In this document: positions 29,441 to 38,077 of the stretch, piece after piece
Numbering within the stretch: position 1 is the stretch's first letter
Layout of the letters: the number at the start of each line of letters is the position of its first letter
Assembly: GCA_903824665.1 (NCBI GenBank)
Contig: CAIJXT010000001.1
Coordinates: 1-64,000 of the forward strand
Direction: 5' to 3'
From: an uncultured Bacteroidota bacterium
Lineage (GTDB): Bacteria > Bacteroidota > Bacteroidia > Chitinophagales > Chitinophagaceae
Length of the DNA: 64,000 nucleotides
Program-made: the position numbers and the translations under genes
Notes under the pieces: model-generated
What the model saw: the letters and a program-made list of their open reading frames with translations, nothing else
What the model was told of the DNA's origin: nothing
Database searches by the model: none

Positions 29441-30103
29441 ATGAAACGTTATCTATCTGCTGTCTTGCTTTTTTGTATCAGTACCTGTTCTTATGCGCAG
29501 GGCATGTTTGGTGCCCATGCGGGTATTGGGTATACCACCGGTTACCAGTCAGCAATCACCCCTGCCATTGAAGCGTATTACCTGCACAAGATCACCCACA
29601 GAATCTACGCGGGTGGAGCCCTGTTTCTGCAGCGTTATGCGCTTACTGCCACCCAGACAACCAATTCACCCATTACCTATGGCGATATCATCGCTATCAG
29701 GCAAAAAAGCTCCTTCCTGTTTATCGATCCCAAAATCGACTATGGTATCGGCTACCGCAAATTCATCCATGTGTTCGCCACATTCGGGCCTGGCATATTT
29801 ATGGGTGGGCGTCAGTGGTCAGACACGCACAAGCCTTACTGGACCACTCCCGGAGGAGCACCCTTTGGAGCAGATACAATAGCGGTCAATACCACTTACA
29901 ACATACCTTCAGTAGTTATGCGGTTGGGCTTTGGTGTTATGGAGCGGATACCTACTCACCGGTACTGGAACATCACATTATCTCAGGAAGTTGGTTTCAT
30001 GCCGGGTGGCATCAGCAAAGGAAACCCCGCCCTGCAAACACCTTACATCAGTTTTCAGGTAGGTGTTATGCACAAGTATCCCCATGTTTTTGTAGAATAC
30101 TAA
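29441..30103 (+). CDS. Putative outer-membrane beta-barrel protein, second of a pair
   Basis: A 220-residue protein with a signal peptide (MKRYLSAVLLFCISTCSYAQ) and a strand-rich body. Shared features with the protein just upstream, such as the early glycine-rich strand (GAHAGIGYTTGY), a central FLFIDPKIDYGIGYRK strand comparable with FFSPKIRYCAGRK, a G-x-G-I-x-M-G-G segment and the ending YISFQVGVMH, indicate that the two are diverged tandem duplicates. The function is unknown. Its stop is 6 bp from the stop of the convergent DinB-like gene. Confidence 0.75.
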   Translation: MKRYLSAVLLFCISTCSYAQGMFGAHAGIGYTTGYQSAITPAIEAYYLHKITHRIYAGGALFLQRYALTATQTTNSPITYGDIIAIRQKSSFLFIDPKIDYGIGYRKFIHVFATFGPGIFMGGRQWSDTHKPYWTTPGGAPFGADTIAVNTTYNIPSVVMRLGFGVMERIPTHRYWNITLSQEVGFMPGGISKGNPALQTPYISFQVGVMHKYPHVFVEY

Positions 30104-30109
30104 ATGTTG

Positions 30110-30625
30110 TCAGAGGTACCGCTCCCTGATTACATTCAGATGGTGTGCTACATGCCCGGTGATGATGTATGCAAGTGCGCGCACTGTAACCTTATTACCC
30201 GCTACATTGCATGACCACAAAGTCTGTGGCTCAGGTACATTATTCAGCAATAGTGCCGTAGCCTTGCGCACTGCTGCAAACTCTTCCAGCAGGCTATCCA
30301 TACTACGGGCTGTTGTGTCTACGTTCTCAGCATACCTATCCTCGTCCAGCGTGTACAGCTGCATGTCGCTGTCACCGCGTGCTGCCACCAGCGCCCTGAA
30401 GGACATAGCACGTTCTGTATCGATCACATGCATCAGTACATCCTTTATGGTCCATTTACCGGGCGCGTAACGGTAGTTGTGCCGCTCTTCGGGTATCTGG
30501 CCAAACAAGCTCAAAACCTCGTCCGTATTCCTGTTCAATAACTCAGCATATGGAACATCTGCCGGCTGCATGTCTATATATTTCTGATAGTAGGGCAGAT
30601 ATTCACCCGGTTGTGGTTGCTTCAT
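30110..30625 (-). CDS. DinB family protein (YfiT-like putative metal-dependent hydrolase)
   Basis: A 171-residue four-helix-bundle protein. Three conserved histidines of the DinB/YfiT fold are visible: one in DVLMHVIDTERAMSFR near residue 66 and two in the last helix GHVAHHLNVIRERY near residue 160, enough for the usual metal site. The segment APGKWTIKDVLMH is a strong family signature. Members include thiol S-transferases and damage-inducible proteins of unknown function; nothing here fixes the substrate. Its own promoter appears at 30653-30660. Confidence 0.9.
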   Translation of the reverse strand: MKQPQPGEYLPYYQKYIDMQPADVPYAELLNRNTDEVLSLFGQIPEERHNYRYAPGKWTIKDVLMHVIDTERAMSFRALVAARGDSDMQLYTLDEDRYAENVDTTARSMDSLLEEFAAVRKATALLLNNVPEPQTLWSCNVAGNKVTVRALAYIITGHVAHHLNVIRERYL

Positions 30626-30652
30626 AATTTGCTGGTTGGTTTGCTAAAATAA

Positions 30653-30660
30653 CAAAAATA
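30653..30660 (-). promoter_or_regulatory. Probable promoter -7 element of the DinB-family gene
   Basis: Minus-strand TATTTTTG, an exact TAnnTTTG match, 28 bp before the start codon. No good -33 box is seen. Confidence 0.45.
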
Positions 30661-30697
30661 GAAAAACGGGGTTGTGGCATGCCGGCTTTGTTTCAAA

Positions 30698-30727
30698 CAA
30701 AAAACCGCCCCGGAAATCCGGGGCGGT
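30698..30727 (-). terminator. Rho-independent terminator of tuf
   Basis: A perfect GC-rich stem of ten pairs (CCGCCCCGGA with TCCGGGGCGG), extended by one A-T pair, with a two-base loop. On the minus strand it is followed by TTTTTTG. It begins 40 bp behind the tuf stop codon and is the strongest terminator in the window. Confidence 0.92.
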
Positions 30728-30766
30728 CTGTATTGTTATTGTTTTGTGCAGCAACGCTGCAGGGCC

Positions 30767-31954
30767 TTACTTGAGGATCTCAGTAACCTGTCCTGCACCT
30801 ACTGTACGGCCACCTTCGCGGATCGCGAATTTCAGACCTTTTTCCATCGCGATTGGAGCGATGAGTTTTACAGAAAGGTTTACGTTATCACCTGGCATTA
30901 CCATTTCAACGCCATCTGGCAACATACACTCACCAGTTACGTCCGTAGTACGGAAGTAGAACTGAGGACGGTATTTGTTGAAGAATGGAGTGTGACGGCC
31001 ACCTTCTTCTTTGCTCAGTACATAAACTTCGCCTTTGAAGTCTGTGTGCGGAGTGATAGTCTTAGGTGCGCAGATAACCATACCACGACGGATCTGGCTC
31101 TTTTCAATACCGCGGAGCAGCAAACCGGCGTTGTCACCAGCTTCACCACGATCCAACAGTTTTTTGAACATTTCAACACCTGTGCAGGTAGATGTAAGTG
31201 GTGCTTCATTGAAACCAACGATTTCAACGTTCTCACCAACTTTGATCACACCACGCTCGATACGACCTGTAGCAACTGTACCACGACCAGTGATCGTGAA
31301 CACGTCTTCTACAGACATAAGGAATGGCTGATCGATTGGGCGTGGAGGCAGTGGAATGTAAGTGTCTACAGCTTCCATCAGGTCTTCAACAGCCTTCACC
31401 CATTTAGCATCGCCAGCGAGTGCGCCGGTAGCAGAACCCTGGATGATAGGTGTGTTGTCACCATCATATTCATATTTGCTCAGCAGTTCGCGGATTTCCA
31501 TTTCCACCAGTTCCAGGATCTCAGCATCTTCAACAAGGTCAACCTTGTTCATGAATACTACGATACGTGGTACACCTACCTGACGTGCGAGCAGGATGTG
31601 CTCCTTAGTCTGTGGCATAGGACCATCTGTAGCTGCAACCACCAGGATAGCACCGTCCATCTGGGCAGCACCGGTGATCATGTTCTTCACATAGTCAGCG
31701 TGACCCGGACAGTCAACGTGTGCGTAGTGACGGTTTATTGTCTGGTATTCAACGTGTGCTGTGTTGATGGTAATACCGCGCTCTTTTTCTTCGGGAGCCG
31801 CGTCAATTTCATCATATCCTTTTTTTTCTGCCAATCCTTTAGAAGACAGAATGGTAGTGATAGCTGCAGTGAGTGTGGTTTTACCGTGGTCCACGTGGCC
31901 TATGGTACCAATGTTTACGTGAGGTTTCTCCCTCTTAAAGGTTTCTTTTGCCAT
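30767..31954 (-). CDS. tuf: Translation elongation factor Tu
   Basis: A 395-residue GTPase that brings aminoacyl-tRNA to the ribosome. All G motifs are present: [10 protein letters not shown] near residue 19, [12 protein letters not shown] near 81, NKVD near 136 and the SATG stretch near 174. Domains 2 and 3 follow, ending in the conserved [15 protein letters not shown]. It lies behind four tRNA genes in the same direction, in the order Thr-Tyr-Gly-Thr-tuf, but has its own promoter 49 bp upstream and a strong terminator. In many bacteria tuf is followed by tRNA-Trp, secE and nusG; here a DinB-like gene follows instead. Confidence 0.99.
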   Translation of the reverse strand: MAKETFKREKPHVNIGTIGHVDHGKTTLTAAITTILSSKGLAEKKGYDEIDAAPEEKERGITINTAHVEYQTINRHYAHVDCPGHADYVKNMITGAAQMDGAILVVAATDGPMPQTKEHILLARQVGVPRIVVFMNKVDLVEDAEILELVEMEIRELLSKYEYDGDNTPIIQGSATGALAGDAKWVKAVEDLMEAVDTYIPLPPRPIDQPFLMSVEDVFTITGRGTVATGRIERGVIKVGENVEIVGFNEAPLTSTCTGVEMFKKLLDRGEAGDNAGLLLRGIEKSQIRRGMVICAPKTITPHTDFKGEVYVLSKEEGGRHTPFFNKYRPQFYFRTTDVTGECMLPDGVEMVMPGDNVNLSVKLIAPIAMEKGLKFAIREGGRTVGAGQVTEILK

Positions 31955-32002
31955 TTTTTATTGTTTTGAAATTATAGATTGTGCTTAATTTTAAAAAGTG
32001 TG

Positions 32003-32030
32003 CAAATATAAACTAAAATTTCTCTCCAAA
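32003..32030 (-). promoter_or_regulatory. Promoter of tuf
   Basis: Minus strand TTTG (32030-32027), 16 bases, then TATATTTG (32010-32003): both elements of the Bacteroidota primary-sigma promoter. The -7 box ends 48 bp before the tuf start codon. Confidence 0.75.
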
Positions 32031-32186
32031 TAAAATTATTTTCAGACTGTACAAAACAGCCGGAATAATTCTACAGGAGGGGTAGCTACTTTTGTCCGCT
32101 GGTTGATGGTTGAAACGTAAAATCCGAAGTGTTGAATTAGCGGAAAACGATATACCTAACTGAAGGGAACAAAAATCAAAAAATTG

Positions 32187-32258
<72 letters not shown>

Positions 32259-32395
32259 TATTGCTGCTTACTACTTTCAATTTTCCCGCTTACAATCCGT
32301 TGAAGCAAACCAACCAAACACCACCTGTACTACCTGGTAAGCTAATACCTGTCTGATGCCTGAACGAAATGCTAAGATCTTCCGGAAAAATCGAG

Positions 32396-32468
32396 AGCGG
32401 GAGACGAGATTCGAACCCGCGACCTACAGCTTGGAAGGCTGTCGCTCTACCAACTGAGCTACTCCCGC
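32396..32468 (-). tRNA. tRNA-Gly (anticodon TCC)
   Basis: A 73-nt cloverleaf: acceptor GCGGGAG/CTCCCGC, anticodon stem ACAGC/GCTGT around CTTCCAA, and T-arm CGCGGGTTCGAATCTCG. CCA is not encoded. Third gene in the tRNA cluster. Confidence 0.97.
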
Positions 32469-32538
32469 TTGTTTATTGAAATTGACAATGAACAACAAGC
32501 AGTTTTCCACTGTTTTCTGCTTACTGTCAACTATCATG

Positions 32539-32622
32539 TGGGCACAGAAGGATTCGAACCTCCGAAGTCGAAAGACGGCAGATTTACAGTCTGCTCACGT
32601 TGGCCGCTTGTGGAATGTGCCC
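32539..32622 (-). tRNA. tRNA-Tyr (anticodon GTA)
   Basis: An 84-nt class II tRNA with a long variable arm: acceptor GGGCACA/TGTGCCC, anticodon stem GCAGA/TCTGC around CTGTAAA, variable arm containing CGTCTTTCGACTTCG, and T-loop GTTCGAATC. Second gene in the cluster. Confidence 0.97.
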
Positions 32623-32680
32623 TGTTTAAAAGAACAATAAAAAACAAAAAGAAAGGATTCTATTTTTTACTTTACTAAAG

Positions 32681-32753
32681 AGCCACTTGCCGGAATCGAA
32701 CCAGCGACCTACTGATTACAAATCAGTTGCTCTACCATCTGAGCTAAAGTGGC
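32681..32753 (-). tRNA. tRNA-Thr (anticodon TGT)
   Basis: A 73-nt cloverleaf: acceptor GCCACTT/AAGTGGC, anticodon stem ACTGA/TCAGT around TTTGTAA, and T-loop GGTTCGATTCC. It is the first gene of the cluster, behind the promoter at 32799-32830. Confidence 0.97.
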
Positions 32754-32798
32754 TTATTTTAAGAACTGCTTATCCCCTTCGATTACTAAAAGGGATTG

Positions 32799-32830
32799 CA
32801 AAAGTAGATAAGAAAATTGGGTTTTGCAAA
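32799..32830 (-). promoter_or_regulatory. Promoter of the Thr-Tyr-Gly-Thr tRNA cluster
   Basis: Minus strand TTTG (32830-32827), 20 bases, then TACTTTTG (32806-32799): a close match to the Bacteroidota promoter with good spacing, 46 bp before the first tRNA. Confidence 0.75.
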
Positions 32831-32888
32831 TAATTTTAGAATTTTTTCAGACAACGGATCTTATCGCCGTTGTTTGCCCTACCCAAGG

Positions 32889-33476
32889 CTACAGACGAAC
32901 CATCTGTATCTTGAATGTATCGTTCTGCCAGTTCACGGTACTGTTCAGCGAACGGATAAAAACTATAGCGGAAATGGAATCTGTTTTAGCGATGAAACCA
33001 TACCCGCCTCTGATACGGTAGTGATCGTAATACATGTTCTGAATCATGGTAGTATCAATAGAAAAGTCATTTTTATTGACGCTGTCCAGCTGACACAACA
33101 CATTGCTGTAATTGATATTGTTGTTGAAATTGTTGATAAAGAAAGAGGTTTGTGCTGCAGAATTCTTAAGCTGCACTGTATAGACGGTATCCTTGCCTAC
33201 AAGGTGGGCGGTATCGCTTCCAATGTTGGTTGCACGCACTTTCCAATATCCCAAAAATTTGTCTACGGTGCGTACAGAACAGTCTTTGCCTTCATAACCA
33301 ACAGGGCATTTGCATTTTCCACTGTCGCAAAGCCCGCCATTATTACACACAACGTAATTGCATGAATAGGGAAATTCCTGAATCGGCCGGGTACAGGATG
33401 TTATGTACCCTACAGTGAACAGGATAGTTATTATACCAATTACCGTTAGTACCAGGCCATTTTTCTTACTTACCAT
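32889..33476 (-). CDS. EGF-like domain lipoprotein
   Basis: A 195-residue protein with an N-terminal membrane-targeting segment (LVLTVIGIITILFTVGYITS) followed by Cys28, a probable lipidation site. Next comes a textbook EGF-like domain at about residues 39-67: CNYVVCNNGGLCDSGKCKC then PVGYEGKDC, with six cysteines in the usual order. The remaining 125 residues are a beta-rich domain beginning DKFLGYWKVRATN, with a lipocalin-like feel, that I cannot assign. A similar protein is encoded at 37371-37898; the two bracket the transhydrogenase operon. EGF-like domains are typical of animal extracellular proteins and are found in some Bacteroidota lipoproteins; the function is unknown. Confidence 0.85.
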   Translation of the reverse strand: MVSKKNGLVLTVIGIITILFTVGYITSCTRPIQEFPYSCNYVVCNNGGLCDSGKCKCPVGYEGKDCSVRTVDKFLGYWKVRATNIGSDTAHLVGKDTVYTVQLKNSAAQTSFFINNFNNNINYSNVLCQLDSVNKNDFSIDTTMIQNMYYDHYRIRGGYGFIAKTDSISAIVFIRSLNSTVNWQNDTFKIQMVRL

Positions 33477-33575
33477 GGCATAAATTTAGTTAAAGTTTTC
33501 AATTTTGAAACACAGCAACCAACACATTCGCCGGAATCGGCCTGTGTTGCCTGGTTTTCACTTCCCTGCGGCACA

Positions 33576-34967
33576 TTACATTTGTTTCAGTTCGGTCACC
33601 AGCGATTGCAGCACTTTTTTGGCATCGCCGAAAAGCATTGACGATTTCGGGCGGAAGAACAACTCATTTTCAATGCCCGCATATCCCGGCTTCATACTAC
33701 GTTTGTTCACAATCACATGGTCTGCTTTCTCCACTTCCAGTATCGGCATACCATATATGGGGCTCGCAGGGTCTTCTTTGGCGGCAGGGTTTACCACGTC
33801 GTTTGCACCCAGTATCAGCACTACATTCGTTCCGCCCATCTGGTCATTGGCATCTTCCATTTCCAGCAGTTTTTCATAGGGAACATCTGCCTCTGCCAGC
33901 AGCACATTCATATGGCCGGGCATACGGCCCGCCACCGGGTGAATACCGTATAGCACCTCTACACCTTTTTCATTCAGCACTTTCTCCAGCTCGTGGCAGG
34001 TATGCTGCGCCTGTGCCACCGCCAGACCATAACCAGGTATGATCATCACTTTAGATGCATAGGCCATCAGGGTTGCGGTATCGTTGAGCGATATCTCCTT
34101 GTATGCACCCTGATCCTTGTTGCCGGCTGCAGCACCCGCCTTGGCACCGCCAAATGAGCCGATAAGCACATTCTTCAGTGAGCGGTTCATCGCTTTACAC
34201 ATCAGTATCGTTAATATGGTACCTGCAGATCCTACCAGGATACCACCTGTAAGCATTACCGGATTGTCGTACAAAAACCCGCCAAATGCCGCAGCCACAC
34301 CCGTAAAGGAGTTGAGCAACGATATAACCACTGGCATATCTGCACCACCTATCGGCATTACAAACAGAATACCATACAGTGCAGACAGTATGAGGATACC
34401 GTAAAACAGCATCGGGTTACCGGCAGACAGCCCCATGATCACCATACTATCAAGGATGATGAGGCCGCCAAACAAAACAAAATTGATCAGTTGTCCGCCC
34501 GGAATGGTTCTGTCCTTGATTTTTCCGTTCAGCTTGCCCCAGGCAATCATACTGCCCGCAAACGACACCGTACCAATCATCATACCCAACGCAATCACAA
34601 CAAGCATTCCGGTCGATTTTTCTTCCGGCTTGGCATACTCCACCAGCGATATAAGCATGGCGCAGGCGCCACCCATACCGTTGAAGAGGCTCACCATTTC
34701 GGGCATAGCCGTCATCTGCACTTTTTTGGCTGCTATGGTGCCTACTACTGTTCCTATTATGAGGCCACCGAATATCCAGAGGTAATTGTGCAGCGATTCT
34801 CCATTATGCTTGTACAGAAATATTGTAGCAAAAATGGCTATTGTCATACCAGCCGCCGCCACCAGATTACCCTTGCGGGCAGAATCAGGATGCGACAGCA
34901 TTTTCAAACCCATTATGAAGGTAACAGATCCAATGAGGTAACTTAACTGAAGTATCATGCTTTCCAT
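33576..34967 (-). CDS. pntB: NAD(P) transhydrogenase subunit beta
   Basis: A 463-residue inner-membrane subunit. The first ~270 residues form about nine membrane helices (domain II) and the last ~180 the NADP(H)-binding domain III, marked by IIPGYGLAVAQAQH near residue 313, GIHPVAGRMPGHMNVLLAEADVPY near 340 and GANDVVNPAA near 393. The proton-translocating enzyme passes hydride from NADH to NADP+. It is the last gene of a three-gene operon, 89 bp behind pntAB. Confidence 0.97.
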   Translation of the reverse strand: MESMILQLSYLIGSVTFIMGLKMLSHPDSARKGNLVAAAGMTIAIFATIFLYKHNGESLHNYLWIFGGLIIGTVVGTIAAKKVQMTAMPEMVSLFNGMGGACAMLISLVEYAKPEEKSTGMLVVIALGMMIGTVSFAGSMIAWGKLNGKIKDRTIPGGQLINFVLFGGLIILDSMVIMGLSAGNPMLFYGILILSALYGILFVMPIGGADMPVVISLLNSFTGVAAAFGGFLYDNPVMLTGGILVGSAGTILTILMCKAMNRSLKNVLIGSFGGAKAGAAAGNKDQGAYKEISLNDTATLMAYASKVMIIPGYGLAVAQAQHTCHELEKVLNEKGVEVLYGIHPVAGRMPGHMNVLLAEADVPYEKLLEMEDANDQMGGTNVVLILGANDVVNPAAKEDPASPIYGMPILEVEKADHVIVNKRSMKPGYAGIENELFFRPKSSMLFGDAKKVLQSLVTELKQM

Positions 34968-35056
34968 GAGTATGCTTTGTTTTTTACTGAGTTGTAATTA
35001 CGAGTTTCCTTTGTGTCTTTTGCGCCTATGTATGCGCATCATTCCTGATTATATTG

Positions 35057-35377
35057 CTACTTTTTCTTCTTCTTGCTGAACATCTCCAGCATTCTGTCAG
35101 TAACCACAAATCCACCTACCACATTCAACGTTCCAAGGATCACAGCCAGAAATCCTAATGTGAGTGCCACATAGTCGTTCGACGGCGCCTCGCCCATCAC
35201 AATAATGGCACCAATTATAACTACACCATGTATAGCATTAGCACCACTCATCAGTGGAGTATGCAGTACAGAGGGCACCCTCGAAATAACCTCGATACCG
35301 AGGAAAATAGAAAGGATAACGATCGTGATCAGCCTGTAAGTTGCTGCGTCGGTAAATAAATTGATTATTGCTTCCAT
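35057..35377 (-). CDS. pntAB: NAD(P) transhydrogenase subunit alpha part 2
   Basis: A 106-residue membrane protein with three helices and a lysine tail. It corresponds to the C-terminal membrane part of the fused E. coli PntA. Motifs: FLGIEVISRVPSVLHTPLMSGANAIHG, too long a conserved block to be chance, and GFLAVILGTLNVVGGFVVTDRML. The split into three subunits is the form also known from Rhodospirillum. It lies between pntAA and pntB. Confidence 0.95.
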   Translation of the reverse strand: MEAIINLFTDAATYRLITIVILSIFLGIEVISRVPSVLHTPLMSGANAIHGVVIIGAIIVMGEAPSNDYVALTLGFLAVILGTLNVVGGFVVTDRMLEMFSKKKKK

Positions 35378-35468
35378 TTTTTAAAATATAAAGTCGTTAG
35401 TATAATGTACAAAGCTGGTCTTTAACTGCTGGGTAGTTGCCTGTGGGCAACCTGCCGGGCCGGCATAA

Positions 35469-36593
35469 CTATGCGGTAACCCCGCCCAATGCCAGTACGC
35501 GCTCGTTTACGATTTTGCCGCCATGGGTGATGGCCGTGCCTTTGACTATATCATCTTCAAAGTTGAGGTTCACACCGCCATCTTTGTCAATAATCAGCTT
35601 GGAGAAGTTGAGCACGTTCTTGCTGTATACTTTGCTGGCATCAGAAGATGCGGTAGCTGCCAACGCAGAATTGCCTATGATGGCAACCCCGTTGTGCATT
35701 ACGGTCTTGTTATCTTCGGTAAGGTCTGTATTACCGCCCGTCACCGATGCGATATCTATGATCACTGAACCTGCACGCATATCTTCGATCATTGCTTTTG
35801 TGATCAGGATAGGTGCTTTGCGGCCAGGTATCTGTGCAGTTGTAATAATGATATCCGATTTTCTGGCATGCTCATGTATCTTTTCGCGCTGTCTGCGTGC
35901 AAAATCTTCGCTCTGCTCTACCGCATATCCGCCTGCTTTCGACGCATCGGCAGCACCCTCTACTTCCACAAACTTCGCTCCAAGGCTCATTACCTCTTCC
36001 TTCACTGCCGGCCTTGTGTCAAACACCTCAACCACAGCGCCAAGGCGCTTTGCTGTTGCAATAGCCTGCAATCCGGCAACACCGGCGCCCAGTATCAGCA
36101 CCTTTGCTGGCGGTATGCTGCCTGCCGCGGTCATAAACATGGGGAAGTACCGGCAATAGCTGAATGCCGCGAGCAGCACCGCTTTGTAGCCGGCTATATT
36201 GGCCTGCGAGCTCAGCACGTCCATCGACTGCGCCCTGGTAGTACGGGGTATGGTATCGAGGCTGAAAACGGTATAGCCTTTTGTAGCCCACTGCTGCATC
36301 TGGCCGGGATTGAACAAGGGCTGATAAACCCCCATCAATATGGCTCCCTGCTTAGCGTTACCGGCATTTGAGGGCTGTATGGTCAGCACAATGTCGGCCG
36401 TAGCATTGATCTCAGCAGCGGTCTTGATAGCGGCACCTGCTGTGGTGTAAGCATCATTGCTGAAGAATGCAGGCACGCCTGCGCCATCTTCTATCCAAAC
36501 TGTTACATTCAATTTTGTGAGTGCTGTTACTACTTCGGGAACGAGGGAAACGCGTGTTTCCGGAGCCTGTTCTTTCAATACACCTATGATCAT
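35469..36593 (-). CDS. pntAA: NAD(P) transhydrogenase subunit alpha part 1
   Basis: A 374-residue soluble subunit (domain I) that binds NAD(H), in the same fold family as alanine dehydrogenase. Signatures are the N-terminal IGVLKEQAPETRVSLVPE, the Rossmann motif VLILGAGVAGLQAIATAKRLGA near residue 167, the mobile loop near residues 220-240 rich in Glu and Gly, and DIIITTAQIPGRKAPILIT near residue 255. First gene of pntAA-pntAB-pntB, with gaps of 91 and 89 bp. Confidence 0.97.
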   Translation of the reverse strand: MIIGVLKEQAPETRVSLVPEVVTALTKLNVTVWIEDGAGVPAFFSNDAYTTAGAAIKTAAEINATADIVLTIQPSNAGNAKQGAILMGVYQPLFNPGQMQQWATKGYTVFSLDTIPRTTRAQSMDVLSSQANIAGYKAVLLAAFSYCRYFPMFMTAAGSIPPAKVLILGAGVAGLQAIATAKRLGAVVEVFDTRPAVKEEVMSLGAKFVEVEGAADASKAGGYAVEQSEDFARRQREKIHEHARKSDIIITTAQIPGRKAPILITKAMIEDMRAGSVIIDIASVTGGNTDLTEDNKTVMHNGVAIIGNSALAATASSDASKVYSKNVLNFSKLIIDKDGGVNLNFEDDIVKGTAITHGGKIVNERVLALGGVTA

Positions 36594-36909
36594 AAAATTT
36601 CGGAAATCTTTATTAAGATTTTGAAAAATAGGAGTTTAATTCGAAAAAAGAAAATTTGTGCAGCAAAAAATATTGAAATCCCCTGCTTATTTTCCATTAC
36701 ACACGACTGCAGGCACCTTATCCGCCAATGCCTGTTTGAAATACAGTCGTCTGCTACCTGCACACTATTACCTTTCCCCAAAAACAGTATCCCGAAATGA
36801 TCTCACATAGCCCATCCTCATCATTGCCCGTTTGGGTCATGCATGGCAACACCGGTAGGGCAGCAGGATGCGCTAACGGTTCAGGATAAAAAGCTTTGGT
36901 TTTGGGAAA
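36594..36909. other. Gene-free gap upstream of pntAA
   Basis: 316 bp between the ridA stop and the pntAA start, AT-rich next to pntAA. It should hold the pnt promoter; on the minus strand TATTTTTC matches seven of eight -7 positions about 45 bp before pntAA. No RNA gene, repeat or small frame with support is seen. Confidence 0.4.
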
Positions 36910-37320
36910 TTAATCTATCACCGCAATACACTTCAGCTCTATAGCTATCGCGGTAGGCAGCGAGTCTATACCTACAGTGGTGCGGCAGGGCTGGTTATCT
37001 TTAAAATACTCAGCGTATATTTTGTTGTAGGTCTGAAAGTCACGTTTCATGTCTACCAGAAAAACAGTCACATCCACCAGCTTATCCCAGCTGCTGCCAC
37101 TTTCTTCCAGTATTACACGCACATTGTCAAACACACTGCGGCATTGCTCGGCAAAGTCAAACCCTATGTGGTTGCCGTGTTTGTCCGTTGTCAATCCGGG
37201 TATCTCATCTGTTCCCGGCTTGCGCGGCCCAACGCCCGATAAAAATAAAAGATTACCAACCTTTTTAGCATGTGGATACAGCCCTACCGGCTTTGGTGCT
37301 TTATCTGTTGAGAACGACAT
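36910..37320 (-). CDS. RidA family protein
   Basis: A 136-residue protein of the YjgF/YER057c/UK114 family, trimeric imine or enamine deaminases. The substrate-binding Arg is present in PCRTTVGIDSLP near residue 112, followed by IAIELKCIAV. The N-terminus (GLYPHAKKVGNLLFLSGVGPR) and the insertion around PGTDEIPGLTTDKHG are closer to the 2-aminomuconate deaminase-like branch than to housekeeping RidA, so it could act in tryptophan or kynurenine breakdown, but no such pathway genes are adjacent. It stands alone between pntAA and an EGF-like lipoprotein gene. Confidence 0.92.
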   Translation of the reverse strand: MSFSTDKAPKPVGLYPHAKKVGNLLFLSGVGPRKPGTDEIPGLTTDKHGNHIGFDFAEQCRSVFDNVRVILEESGSSWDKLVDVTVFLVDMKRDFQTYNKIYAEYFKDNQPCRTTVGIDSLPTAIAIELKCIAVID

Positions 37321-37370
37321 CTGCCTGAAATAACGTGTTTAAGAAAAAGTTGGGTTTCCTCTGTCTGGTA

Positions 37371-37898
37371 TTATCTGTTGTAGCTATAGAAGTTACGGAA
37401 AACTACATTGCCCGACGTATCTTCCTGCCTTACAGACATGCTGGCCATGTAACCGGTTACGGTACCGCTGCCCGTATACGTGAGTATACCATAGGTTACA
37501 GGCACTACATTAAAAACCGATCCTGAGGTGGAGTGATTGTTGAGCTCTATAGGCAGTACCAGCTGTGCTGCACCGCTGGTATCTATCCACACCACGTCCA
37601 TCGAATTAAAATTGGTAGTGTCAGCTGTAGGCACAAAACGCAGAATATTGGTGGTATCAGAGGCCGGATCATCCGGTGGTTTGCCTTTATAATCGCCGGC
37701 ATAGATATCCCGGTAAGCTGTTTCGCAACTGGCACCATACAACCCCTTGGTGCAGATACATATTCCGTTCTGGCACGTGGTTTTATTGAGGCAGGTCACT
37801 GCACCGCATTCATCTTTCGAACACGAGCTATAGATCACGGCACTAAAAATGCTCAATGTGACAATTGCGCCGAGTGTGATATATTTAATTGATTTCAT
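37371..37898 (-). CDS. EGF-like domain lipoprotein, second copy
   Basis: A 175-residue relative of the protein at 32889-33476. I chose ATG 37898 (MKSIKYITLGAIVTLSIFSA, then VIYSSC), which gives a lipoprotein signal with Cys26. The EGF-like domain is at about residues 30-58: CGAVTCLNKTTCQNGICIC, TKGLYGASC, with six cysteines. A beta-rich domain of about 115 residues follows, starting YRDIYAGDYKG, parallel to DKFLGYWKVR in the other copy. The -7 box TATCTTTG lies 24 bp upstream. The function is unknown. Confidence 0.85.
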   Translation of the reverse strand: MKSIKYITLGAIVTLSIFSAVIYSSCSKDECGAVTCLNKTTCQNGICICTKGLYGASCETAYRDIYAGDYKGKPPDDPASDTTNILRFVPTADTTNFNSMDVVWIDTSGAAQLVLPIELNNHSTSGSVFNVVPVTYGILTYTGSGTVTGYMASMSVRQEDTSGNVVFRNFYSYNR

Positions 37899-37921
37899 AG
37901 TCTGCCTCATACTTGGTCTGT

Positions 37922-37929
37922 CAAAGATA
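37922..37929 (-). promoter_or_regulatory. Probable promoter -7 element of the second EGF-like lipoprotein
   Basis: Minus-strand TATCTTTG, an exact TAnnTTTG match, ending 23 bp before the start codon. The -33 element is unclear. Confidence 0.45.
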
Positions 37930-38077
37930 CGGATTACCGATTAACGAAAAAGGTGTTGCAAAAGCGGGCCAATTCAAATTTCCGAATCGCTTTGGTGTCT
38001 ATTGCCCCGGTTTTCTGAATTCACACTGCACTCTAACGGAAAATCGTCCGCAAAGTTGCATTTCCCGAACATATCAT

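Noticed and set aside
30674-31969. A 431-codon open frame on the plus strand across the tuf gene
   Set aside because: It lies antisense to the highly conserved tuf; its length comes from the codon bias of tuf, and it has no family resemblance.
37945-37990. A TTGGCCC ... TTGCA pattern upstream of the second EGF-like gene, as a sigma-54 site
   Set aside because: GG and GC are 11 bases apart rather than 12; sigma-54 spacing is strict. A TATCTTTG primary box fits the gene better.
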